DNA of 64,000 nucleotides, from positions 1 to 64,000 of the forward strand of contig JAREIK010008118.1 of the NCBI GenBank assembly GCA_029783825.1, read 5' to 3'. The position numbers and the translations under genes are program-made. Source of the DNA: Sapria himalayana (lineage: Eukaryota; Streptophyta; Magnoliopsida; Malpighiales; Rafflesiaceae). Within the stretch, counting starts at the first letter, position 1. Every line of letters begins with the position of its first letter. A model generated the notes under the pieces. The model saw nothing but the letters and a program-made list of their open reading frames with translations. It was not told the DNA's origin and searched no databases. This document shows positions 36,389 to 47,765 of this stretch, one piece after another.

Positions 36389-39300
36389 AATTTTTTTAAA
36401 GGTTATTTTATTATTAAACTAGCCCTCTCTTTTGGCGGAGGAATACCCTTTTTACAAGCTACATCTACCCTTAACCCATTTACCCCCATTTAAATACCTT
36501 ATCTATAAGTAAACTTAAAATAATACTAAACAAGAAAATGGGCCATCATGCTTTTGGAGTTTAAGCCCTATGTCTGCTAAAAGTTCTATCCATGAGTGAT
36601 TTACCAGCTTTTGCAAAGATGTTGTCTACCTTCCGTGAACTGTTTGTACATCCTGCTTGCCAATTCAATAAACTTCTCCAAAACTCGAGTTTTTCCACTG
36701 TCGGCGTGCTTACTTTCCCATTTCGATGAACTTCTCCCGACCTGAACTTACCTACTCCTTACCATCTAATCCCGTAAGAGATACAGACTCGTTACTGTAA
36801 TAGACGCACCCAATAGACTCTCTTATACAAACTTAATACATAAAATAGACGCACCCATTGACACACAGAACGACGCCTTATCATACAAGGCTCTTACAAA
36901 TTTAATGCATTACCACACAGCTGATTATAAAGACGCATTACCATACTTAAACAGACACATTCATCATGACAATTTACCGAAATAATTGAGCAGGTATAGC
37001 TCTACCATCCGCTTTCTTTCCACTTAAGGTGCATATTGGAAGCTTTTTATTCTGCTAAAGCTACACAGAAAACTACAGCCAGCTATATAAAATTAAACAT
37101 ACTACCTTTTAAATACCCACCGGACCGAGGTGAACATCCTTCTCTATAGAATCAACCGGATTCTCGCTTTCTTAAAATTATATTATCCCTTTACTAATTT
37201 CACCTGAAAATAAGCAAGCATACGACAAATTTAAACTACATACATACCTCTGTTGTTTTTAGTCTCCCCTCACTGGGAGGCTTTTTATATGTCATTTATT
37301 CTTCTCCTAGAGTTGTGAAGCTGCTGAATAATCAACAGAGCAATGAAGTATTCTTTGAGGACAACTTTAATTAAGATTTTTGTATTCTAACATATGGAAA
37401 TTCAATCCTATCTAAATCTATTAAACCTATAAATTTTCCAGGGATTCCATCTCCCTCAAATTCTTGTACTCCTATTTTCATTCCATCCTCCACTAATTTA
37501 TCTGCCAACACATTAGTCTCTCTATAAATGTGTTCTATCTCTCCTTTTAATTCTCCTAAAATGTTTCTGATGTGAACAATTTCTTCTTCAAACTGTCATA
37601 ATTGTAACTTGTTTTGTACTAGCTGAACTAGTATTTTTGAGTCAACTTGAACCTGGATTTTATGGTAGTTATTATCTTTGCAAATTTGTAAGCCCTTATG
37701 TAGGGCTATAATCTTTGCATGTAATGCCGAGGAGGCAATGCTCCTTTATGTGAAAGCTTTTAGCACTTTGCCCTCCTCATTTCTTATGGACCCTCCTCCC
37801 CCTGCCACGCCCATCTCTCTTTTAAAGCTCTAGTCTGTATTGAGCACTAGGCTTCCATGCAAGGGTTTTTCTAGTTAACTCTTTTGACTACTGGCATCTT
37901 CCTTGTTACTGTTGTTAGGTTCCATGCCCTCTTTCTATCCTCATCCATTCTCATGCTTCTCGCTTTTATTGGATTGCAAGTAGTAATTAAAGCAATTTCT
38001 CTTTTAATTTCATCTAATATATCTTTAACCTTCATTACCACATTCTCAAATCTACTTTTGTTCCTAGCTTTCCATATGCACCAAAGTCTTATATGCGGAA
38101 TGTAATTCCTTAACCATTTTAAAATTTTATTCTTTGATTCCTTTTTCGACCAAGATTCCAATCTCTTTTTCAGAGATGTTTTATCATTTTTAATTTCAGC
38201 TTCAGATTCTAATATTCGCCATAAATTAGCTGCTATTTTTCCTGAAGAGAAAAGATGATCCGTGCTCTCTATCTCTTGAAGGCAGCATTCACATCTAGAT
38301 GCTAACTTTATGCCTTTTTTCTGAATATTTCCATCTACTGGAATAATATTTAAAACTATTTTCCACATAAACACAATCAATTTCTGTGGCAGATCTTTTA
38401 TCCAGATTTCTTTAAATTGTGAAGGCTTTTTATTCCTGATTAGTTCTTTGGCACTTTTTAAGGTGAATTTTTCCTACGGATTTAGTGTCCATTCCACCTG
38501 CTTTTTGTTGAAATTATGTGTTTTTCTACTATATTCTATAGTTTCCGCATCAATATCTAATTTTTAGAAGCTTTTTTAGAATCTTTCAGTGTTCTATTTC
38601 CTATATTATATTTAGCTTTTACATATGATGCCCAAATACTTCCATTTTGTTTTAACATCCACCAGTTTTTGCATGCCCAGGCTTTAGCTATGTCGTTTAG
38701 GTTTCTAAAGCCTAAACCTGCCTCCTCTTTAGGGTAACATAAATCCTTCATTTTTTCCAATGAAGCTTGTTTTTCCCTTCTTTTTTCCCCCATAGATAAT
38801 TTGCCATTTACCTTTCCAACTTATTTATAATGCTTTTTGGAGGCTGTGTGTCATTAAAACATGTGCTAATGAACCTTGTAGCACATGAGTTTTCAACGTA
38901 ATTCTTCCTGCCATATTTAAAAGATTTTCCTTCCACCCAGCAATTTTATTTCTAAACTTATTTAGTAAGAAAGACAAGAAGTCTTCCTTCATTCTCCCAT
39001 CATAGATTGTGCATCCCAAGTATATTAAAGCTCCTTTGCATTGTGTGAAGCCTGTGACTTTTTTAATCCTTTGCGCTAGATCTGTTGGTATTCTTGCTGC
39101 TACCATGAATTGATATTTATTCTTATTGAGCATTTGGCCTGTTTTTTCTTCTAAAGCATGCAACAGCACCATTATCTTATTCATTGATCTACTACTGGCA
39201 TTTGTAAATATAATTACATCATATGCGTAAGCCAAGCAGCATACAAATGGAGTATTTCTAGGCTACTTATAAGGTAATATACTATCATTTCTGACTTGCT

Positions 39301-39446
39301 CTTTCAGGTTTGTAATAAACATTTCTAAGTATATATTAAACAAAGCAGGTGATAATGGGTCTCCTTGACTTAGGCCTCTAGATGGCTTGAATTCTTCGCC
39401 TGTATGACCATTTATGAGCATTTTATCTATATTTCTAAAATTATAT
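36389..39446 (-). mobile_element. 5'-truncated plant L1-type LINE
   Basis: The minus-strand non-LTR retrotransposon keeps the 3' half of ORF2 (RT, zinc-knuckle and RNase H regions) followed by a 3' UTR of about 1 kb (36389-37370). It sits inside a TATC array. The 5' end is cut within RT, as usual for LINEs. The 3' end has only a short T-run on the plus strand (36391-36397), so the poly(A) tail is nearly lost. Target-site duplication cannot be judged because both flanks are TATC repeat. The 3' UTR holds no recognised gene. Confidence 0.85.
37400..39446 (-). pseudogene. LINE ORF2 fragment: RT, zf-RVT, RNase H
   Basis: In order on the minus strand: the RT motif PSRGLSQGDPLSPALF (about 39330-39380), then the catalytic box as AYAYDVIIF (about 39195-39235) where AYADD is expected, then YLGCTIYDGRM and GRITLKTHVLQGSLAHVLM (to 38825). 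The thumb region (38557-38793) has EEAGLGFRNLNDIAKAW. The zinc-binding RVT domain (37871-38380) shows CECCLQEIESTDHLF and LWCIWKARNKSRFE. A decayed RNase H-like end (about 37400-37860) has GVAGGGGSIRNEEG. Stops and frameshifts separate the parts. The YADD Asp to Tyr change alone would abolish RT activity. Confidence 0.88.
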
Positions 39447-40845
39447 TTGTCTATCTATCTATCTATCTATCTATATATCGATAAGCCAATATGTATAGCT
39501 ATCTATCTATCTATTTGACTATATATCAATTTTTATAACTACCTAACTCTTTAACTATCAATCAGACTATTAGTATATTAGTCTATCTATTTAACTTTCT
39601 ATCAATCTTTCTTTCTTTCTCTCTATTTAACTATCTATTTTTCAATATGTCTATCTAGCTATCTATCAATTTGTCTATCAGACTATCTATCTATCTGTCT
39701 ATCAATATATCTATCTTTCTACCTATCTACTTATCGGCCTAATTATTTATCTTTCTATCTTTCTATATATCTATTTGTGTATCGATCTATCTACCTTTTT
39801 ATCTGACTTTTTATCAGGCAATTTGTCTATCTATCTATCTATCTATCTATTTGTCTGTCTGTCTATCTATCTGTTTAACTATCTATCTATCTATCTGACT
39901 ATCTTTCAATATATCTATAAAACTATATGTCTATATATATGTGTGTGTGTGTATGTGTGTGTGTCAAACTATCTATATTTTTATCTCCTTATCCTCTAAT
40001 CTACTTTTTTGTTTATATATATATATATGTTTATTTGGCATTCTGTAAATCTATCTATCTGTCAATTTGGTTAAAAATCAATCTATCTATCTATTTTTTT
40101 ATCTATATATATGTTAATATGTCTAACTATCTTATTATATATCTATTTGTCTATCTATCTATCTATCTATCTATCTATTTTTCTATTTATCTAATCATCT
40201 ATCTATATATCTATCTAACTATATATATGTCTATCTATCATTCTATCTGTCTATCGATAAATTTTTCTATTTGTCTATCTATCTATTTGACTATATGTTT
40301 ATTAGTTTATCTATCTATATATCTGTCTATCTATCTACCCATCTATCTCTCTACCTATCTCTATATCTATTCGTGTATTTATCTATGTGTCTATCTGTCT
40401 AATTTTCTATATATCTATTTTTTCTAACTATCTGACTATTTAACTATCAATATAACTATCAGTCTATCAGTAAATCTATGTATCTATTTATCTATCTATA
40501 TATCTATCTCCTATCAATCTATCCATCTATTTGTCTATCTATCGATCTACTATTTGTCTATTTGTATATATGCCTTTCTACTCATCTACCTATCTACATA
40601 TTTGTTGATCAGTCTATCTTTCTATCTATCTATCTATCTATATCTTTATCTTTCTATCAGTCTATTTGTCAATCTATGTATCTATCTATCTATCTATATG
40701 TTTATCATTATATTTGTCGATCTGTGTATCAATCTATTTATCTATTTTCTTATCTTTATATCTATCTTTCTATCTTTCTATCTAATTGTCAATATATCTA
40801 AATTTGTCTATGTGTCAATCTATATGGAAGATAGGTTGTCTACTT
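39447..40845 (+). repeat. TATC tetranucleotide array (right part)
   Basis: Continuation of the array at 35507-36388 after the LINE. Contains a short GTGTGTGT patch (39940-39963). The reading frames (up to 166 codons, Tyr/Leu/Ser/Ile-rich) are repeat translations. Confidence 0.95.
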
Positions 40846-40870
40846 GGCCAATATTTTGTATGTATATATT

Positions 40871-41208
40871 ATATAAATGTATAAAGTGTATATATGATGT
40901 TATCTATTTATAAAATATTTGGAGACATAACACATTAAAATTAAAATTTATATGACTGATATATATTATATCATGATTTTGTTTTAATAATGTTTTTTTT
41001 GAGATAATTATATTTTTATTTTTTGATGGATTATATTTTATTGTGATACATCAATAGTAATATGACAAGATATACTTTATTAAATTTGATCTCTCATAGA
41101 AGAAGGAGAGATCAAATTAAAGTGGTTGAATTATATGGGTTCTATTTTGATTGTCTCCAAATATATTATAAATAGATAACATCATATATAAACTTTATAC
41201 ATTTATAT
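40871..41208. repeat. Nested inverted repeat, 56-bp arms
   Basis: The arm at 40871-40926 (ending TATTTGGAGAC) is the reverse complement of 41153-41208 (starting GTCTCCAAATA) with about two mismatches. Inside is a second perfect stem: AATTTGATCTCTC (41083-41095) and GAGAGATCAAATT (41106-41118) with a 10-nt loop. It lies between the end of the TATC array and AT-rich repeat type II. It could be a MITE-like element or a fold-back structure. Confidence 0.85.
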
Positions 41209-41580
41209 AATCATATGAAATTATATATAAAATGTCTATGCTTTAATATATATAAACATATAACATTATATATATAATTGATATGTTTATATAAAATATA
41301 ATGTTATATATACATTTTTATAAATATGTATAAATGTTTATAGATATCTATACAATTTTTACATAATACTATCCATTTATATAATTTTTATATAACATTT
41401 ATATAACATATAAAATGTTTATACCTATTTTTAAACATATATATACCATATTAATTTTTCTATAAATATATAATATTTATAATGTTTATATAAATTTGAT
41501 ATATATACTATATAATATTGATAAAAGTGTTACATATAAATATATATATTTATATATATGTAACATTTATAATAATATTT
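41202..41580. repeat. AT-rich repeat, type II (second copy)
   Basis: Aligns by eye with window positions 1-420. Its first bases overlap the outer end of the inverted-repeat arm, so the two are physically linked here. No coding content. Confidence 0.6.
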
Positions 41581-42352
41581 TAAACACAATAGTATATCAA
41601 AGCCAAAAGTAAGGTGTGGAAGAAGATGAGCTCTGCTTGATTCCATTCAAGTGAAAAAGGAAACATAGATAAGTAGATTAACCAGTTGGTGCAATGCAAG
41701 CCATTGAGTGAACGAGAGGTATTTTTTTGTTGCTTCTTTATGCATATCTAGCATGTAGCATAAATCATATTGTAATTTGTTTCATATTTTTTAAGTTGGG
41801 GTTAGCATATCACATTTGGTGGGGTTATTTTGGCTTTGGTGATAATGAATATGAATAGGCAAAAATATGCATGAAGAATACTACTTCTTTTAGTTTTCTT
41901 AGTTAAAATATGAGCCCTTATTAGGTAGACTTATCGTTTGCATAACTGGAAGGCTTTGAATATGTTGTTTTGGCCCATCATAGAGTCGGCAGAAAATAAC
42001 AGCTAACACCCCAGTGTTAGCTGTTTATTTTTTGTGGCACCACTATTTATGTCAACATTACCCAGTTTCTGCTATTGACCCCCTTCTTAGTCCGTCAGTG
42101 CCGCTGCCCTCTTAATAACTATAATTCCCCTTGCACCTATGCATCTTAGTTTGTATTTATGAGGAAAAGCATCCATAGTTTTCTTGCATTTTTAGGTTAT
42201 AATATTTGGGGCTATTGCTATATTTTTGTTCGATGAAGAGATTAAGTAGTAGATACGATGGCATTTTTTTAGTAGCTAATGAAATTCTTTTTTTCATTAA
42301 GTTGTGCATGATGAACATCCTCCTTAGTTGGCCAAAGTATTATGTGATAAAC
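41581..42352. other. Non-coding segment, possible element interior
   Basis: Moderate AT content. It has a hairpin: AACAGCTAACAC (41998-42009), a 4-nt loop, then GTGTTAGCTGTT (42014-42025), extendable with one bulge. A 67-codon frame at 42206 matches nothing I know. Probably part of the element that ends in the TAGCTAGGG-family 3' region. Confidence 0.4.
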
Positions 42353-42690
42353 TCAACTGGTGTAGAAAGGTACACCTCTTCCACTTGTATGCATTGCCTT
42401 TATGATTAGGGTGTTAAAATCAACCAAGAATGATGGAACCCTAAACAAAGACAACCATGAATAGTGAATGAAATTGATCACTAAACCTTTAATATGCAAG
42501 CCATCATGATCATGATCTTCAATTTTCATGAGATGACCATATCTCAAGGCTTTGACATTGTCATACAGCTTTTGTAGTTGCAGCCTAAGAATCTTCTTGA
42601 TATTTTCATTTTCTCTGTATCTAAACATAGACATCAATCAGCCATCCTTCACATTAACGTTAATCACTTCTTCGAAAGGAATTGAGGTTC
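42353..42690 (-). pseudogene. TOP2: DNA topoisomerase II fragment
   Basis: The minus-strand frame reads ENIKKILRLQLQKLYDNVKA, then LRYGHLMKIEDHDHDGLHIKG, then INFIHYSWLSLFRVPSFLVD and IIKAMH. This matches the TOPRIM Mg-binding segment of eukaryotic TOP2 (LRYGHLM-TDQDHDGSHIKG-INFIHSFWPSLL-PSFLVEF). The DxD acids are still present. Upstream (42640-42690), after a frameshift or stop, IPFEEVINVNVKDG resembles the preceding PLRGKLLNVREA part. Only about 110 of about 1,400-1,500 residues are present. No TOP2 sequence is recognised on either side. It is a captured or transposed gene fragment, not a gene. Confidence 0.88.
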
Positions 42691-43500
42691 AAAACTTAGA
42701 ATCCACCTACCTTGCAAGCAAATTCATATAGATATACCTAATTGATGGAATCAGTAATGTGAAACTTTGTCGGACTGGAAGCCAAAATACTTCATGAGCC
42801 CTATATTTATGTACATCAGATTTTTTTATGTGTTTTTTGATCCTTATTATTCAAAACTAAAATGAATCATGAGTTTCAAATATGATGTCCAATTCTAGTA
42901 TCGTGCAAGTTCAATAAACTGAAAGATTTTCATCTGAGTAATGTTGATTACTTTGTCCCTATTTTGTACGGGTCATTTCTGAAGCTGATGCGGGAGAATA
43001 TGGAATACAAGCTTCATTCTCACAACATGTCATATGACTCTAGTAGTGGTCAACAATCTGTTAGCGGATTCTTTCAAGTTGATGATTCCAATAGCTACTA
43101 GATAATGATTTTATTTCTTCCATGTTCTAAAACAGTATGTTGGAAATTCAATATTTCTTTTATGGATTAAATTTTGCACAATGATTGGTAAAGACTATAT
43201 ATGTGCTGAAAAACTTAATAATTCTCTGAATCAGTATCCATCGTGCATATTGGTAAATGCTATATAAGTGATGGTCATATATAGAAATTTTGCTAAATTA
43301 ATAAGTTGTCATCATTCGTATCATTTAATTCTGAATAGATGTCTATGTAAGAAATGAAACAAGTGAATGATGAGACAAAAGAAATGAAGAATACAATGCA
43401 ATAGAAGTTGACTTATATGGAGTAACAATTAGTAGCCTTGATAAGATAGATAGCACACAGAGTTTTAGTAGAGTATCCACAAAGGATAGCCTAGCACAAA
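42691..43500. other. Non-coding segment, partly repeated elsewhere
   Basis: No gene recognised. The stretch at about 43275-43325 repeats 19270-19330, which likewise lies upstream of a TAGCTAGGG-family end. This supports one non-autonomous element family with related interiors. Confidence 0.45.
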
Positions 43501-43990
43501 TGCATCAGCTAATGATGAGGGTGATGATTTAGTTTAAAATGATTATTACCTATGTTATTTTTTTGTTTTAACTATGTATTTATTGTATCAAATTAATTTA
43601 TTAACTACTTTTTCATTTTGTTAATTATAAATAATGGCTTATAATATAAGTTTTTATTCAATTTTGTATAAAAATGTAAAAATATGGAATTAAATTTTTT
43701 GTAAAAAAATAAAATTGTGAAAATAGCTATGGAATGAAAATTCCTAGGAAATTTTCCCAGCTAATTTAGCTAGTGAATTTTCTATACAATTTCAATCAAA
43801 AATTATTAATTACTATTCTTAATTACAATTAAAATTAGCAAGGGAAAATTTATAATTAGCTAGGAAATTTCTATCGTTAAAATATTTGCTAGGGATTTTC
43901 CTCATTAATATTTTGTGATGACCACTTTAGCTTGGGATAATTTCTATTTTAAATCAGTCATTAGTCTATTTTAGTGATGGAAAAATCCCA
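43501..43990 (+). mobile_element. TAGCTAGGG-family CACTA 3' end, copy 3 (terminus lost)
   Basis: Aligns with copy 2: GTTTTAACTATGTATTTATTG, TTTTGTTAATTATAAATAATGGC, then CTAGGAAATTTTCCCAGC repeats and a TTTTGTGATGACCAC block matching 35388-35400. The alignment ends about 50-60 bp short of the expected GTAGTG terminus at GAAAAATCCC, where a GATA array takes over. Confidence 0.7.
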
Positions 43991-46973
43991 AATAGATAGA
44001 TTAATATACAAATAGATAGAAATATATATATAGATAGACAGATTGATATATAGAAAGATAAATACATAGATAGATAAATAGATAGACAACTAGATATTTA
44101 GATAGATAGACTTACAGATAGAGAGATAGACAAACATACATATAGAGAGAGATATATATATATATATATTTATATATTTATATTGACATATATTAAAAAG
44201 ATTTATAGATAGATATATAGATAGATAGTCAGATAGATAGAGAGATAAATAAACAGATAGATAATAGATAGATAGAGATATAGATAAACAGATAGATAAT
44301 AGATAGATAGATAGATAGATAAATAGATAGACAAATATAGAGATAGACAAATAGATAGAAAGAAAGTCAAATATATAGATAGATAGTTAGATAAATAAAC
44401 ATATAGAAAGATAGATAGATATTAAGATAGATAGACCAAAAGATTGATATATAATTGAATGATAGATAGATAGATATATAGTCATATAGAGAGTAATATA
44501 GATAGATAGATAAGTTTATAAAAAAATATCTAGACATAAAGATATATATATATATTGACAGACAGATTGATAGATATATAGATAGATAGTTAATCAGATA
44601 GATAGATACATAGAAAGACATATAGATAAAAATATATATATAGACAGGTAGATATACAAATATATAGACAAATAGATAAAATAGATAGATAGATAGATAG
44701 TCATATTGATAGGTAGATACATTGATAAATAGAAAGATAGATAGATAAATATATAGAAATATAGATAGACAGAAAAAAAGATCGACTAATAGATAGATGG
44801 ATGGATAGATAGATAGATAGATATATATATATATAGACAAATAGATTGATTGATTGATCAACGAATAAATATACATTTTTATTGAAAGATAGAAAGACAT
44901 ATAGATAGACAAAATAGAAAGGTAGATATATAGACAGATAGATTGATTGATCAATAGACAAATAGATAAATAGACAGATAGATATATTTTTAGATAGATG
45001 ATTAGATTGATTGATAGATGGACATATAGATAAATAGATTGATATAGACTTATATATAGACAAATAAAAAAATAGATAAATACATAGATAGCTAGAAAGA
45101 TATACAAATAGATAGATAGAGAGAGAGAGAGAGATAGATATATAAAAAGTAAATAGATAGATAGAAAGATATTTATATAGATAGATAGATAGATAGATAG
45201 ACAAACAAATATATAACTATATATATATAGACAAATAGATAGATAAATAAATTATTTAATAGATTAATATATCAATAGATAGATAGATAGATAAATAGAC
45301 ATATAGATATATAGACAGATTGATAGAGAGTAGATAAATAAATAGATAGACAAATAAATAGAAAGATAAATAGGTAGATAAATAGATAGATAGATAAACA
45401 GATAGATAGTTAAATAAATAGACAAATATATAGATAGACAGAATGATAGATTAATAGAAATATAGGTGGACACATATACAGACATATTGAAAAACATATA
45501 GACAGACAGATAAAAAGATAGATAGACAAATAGATATATATATAGGTAGATAGATAGATTGACACATTGATAGATAGGTAGGTAGACATATAGATAGATA
45601 GATAGATATACAGACAAATAGATATACATATAAATAGATACTTGGAATAATAGAAAGACAAACAGATAGACAAATAGATAGAAAGCTAGATAATAAGACA
45701 TACAGATAGATAGATGAAAATATAGTTAGACATATAGATAGACATATAGATAGACATATAGATAGACAAATAGAAATACAGATAGATAGACTAATATATA
45801 GAAAGATAGAAAAACATCTAGATAGATAGATGGACAGATTGATAATGAGATTGAAAAATATATTTATTGATTGATTGATTGACAGATTAATAGCCAGATT
45901 AATAGCCAGATTAAAAGTTAGATTAGTAGACAAATTGATGGATAGATTGATAGACAGATAGATCAAAAAATCTATAGATAGAAAGATAGCTTGATTGATA
46001 AATAGATAAAATAACAGATCGAGAGATAAATAGATAGATAGATAGATAGATAGATAGACAGACAGATAGATAGATAGATATATAAATAGATAGATAGATA
46101 GATAGACAAATAAATAGATAGATACACAAATAGATAGATAGAGATATAGACAAAGAGATAGATGGATAGATAGACAGACATATAGACAAATAAATAGATA
46201 GATAGATATTTAGATAGATAGACAGATAGATAAATAGATATAGATAGACAGACAGACATGCAGATAGATAGATAGATAGATATACATATATATTAGATAG
46301 ATATACCGATAGATATATAGATAAATAGATATACAGATCATTGACAGATAAATAGACAGACAGACATACATATAGATAGATAGATATATAGACAAACGAT
46401 AAATAGTCAAATAGAAATATAGACAGATACATATACAAATAGACAGTCAGATAGGTAGAATGATATGCAGACCGATAGATAGTAGATAGATCATAAACTG
46501 ACAGACAGATCGACAACCAAATAAACATATAGATAGATAGACAAATAGATAGATAAATAGATAGATAGATTCAAAGATAGAAAGAAGAACAAATACATAT
46601 GAGATAAAAATATATAGATGAATAGACAGATAGATAGACCAAAATATAGATAGATATATAGATTGATAGACTGACAAATAAAAATTTAGAAAGATAGAAA
46701 GATAGAAAGATAGATGGATATATAGATAGATAGATAGATTGATAGATAGATTGTTAGATAGATTGATAAATAGATTCATAGATAGATTGATATACATATT
46801 GTTAAAAAGGATGATAGACAGATTTTACACATTTTTATAGATAGATTGATATACCATTCTTAGATATATTGATAGAAAAATTTATAGTTAGGATGATAGA
46901 AAGATTGATAGATAGATAGACAGACAGGAAGATTAATAACAGATAGATAGATAGATAAATAGACATATTGATA
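43991..46973 (-). repeat. GATA tetranucleotide array (left part)
   Basis: Diverged GATA repeat on the plus strand (TATC on the minus), opposite in orientation to the arrays at 22 and 35-40 kb. It is interrupted by element C, inserted between 46973 and 57631, and continues to 61298. Frames of up to 246 codons on the minus strand are repeat translations. Confidence 0.97.
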
Positions 46974-47590
46974 CACTACTAGAAAAATAGATTTTAGCTA
47001 CTACAAAAAAGTAGTAGCTAAACTATTTATTTTAGTAGCTAAATATCTTTAGCTACTAAATAGCTACTATAGGACGTTGTATCAAATTCCTGGTAGCTAA
47101 GCTAATTTTAGCTACTAGTAGTAGCTATTAGCTACTGCTTTAGCTACTACAAAATGTCATAGCTACTTAACTACTAAAAATAATTGTAGCTAAAATGAAA
47201 AATGTAGTAGCCAATGTTGGTAAGGAGGAGACTATATATAGCTATTACGTAGCTACTATATTACGTAGTAGGTAAAATAGCTACTAACAATAGTAGTAGT
47301 TAATGTGAAAAATTTAATAGCTAACATAGTGAATATGATGATTAATTTATAGCTACTAATTAGCTACTAACAATAATAGTAGCTATAATTGAGAATACAA
47401 TAGTTTATTAAACAGTATATAGCTACTACTTAGCTACTACATGATGTAGTAGCTATTTAGTGACTGAATTAGGTAGTAGCTATTTAGCGAATAATTTGTG
47501 TAGTAGTTATGTAATATAGCTATTTAACTACTGAATTAGTAGCTAAATAGTAATAGCTAGTTAGTGACTAAACTAAGGTAGTAACTAAAT
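46974..47590 (-). repeat. 3' subterminal repeats of element C
   Basis: Many direct and inverted copies of TAGCTACTA/TAGTAGCTA with variants, starting at the CACTACTAG terminus. Matching repeats are at 56760-57630. The two ends are strongly self-complementary. Confidence 0.92.
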
Positions 47591-47765
47591 TTATAATTAA
47601 ATTAATTATTAAATTATTAGAACCTTAGAACAAATAATAAAAAAAATTAAAATTAATATAAAAATTATAAAAATTACCGCAAAAACTAAGTCCACCAATA
47701 ACATAAACCAAAATAACGTGTACTAAATCCCATGTTCTAGATAACTATATAATAGACCAAAAAGT

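Noticed and set aside
44367..45107. Long open reading frames (up to 246 codons) rich in Tyr, Leu, Ser and Ile in all tetranucleotide arrays
   Set aside because: A TATC repeat has a 12-nt reading cycle giving Tyr-Leu-Ser-Ile in all three frames and seldom makes stops. The frames overlap each other and follow the repeat exactly, so they are not genes.
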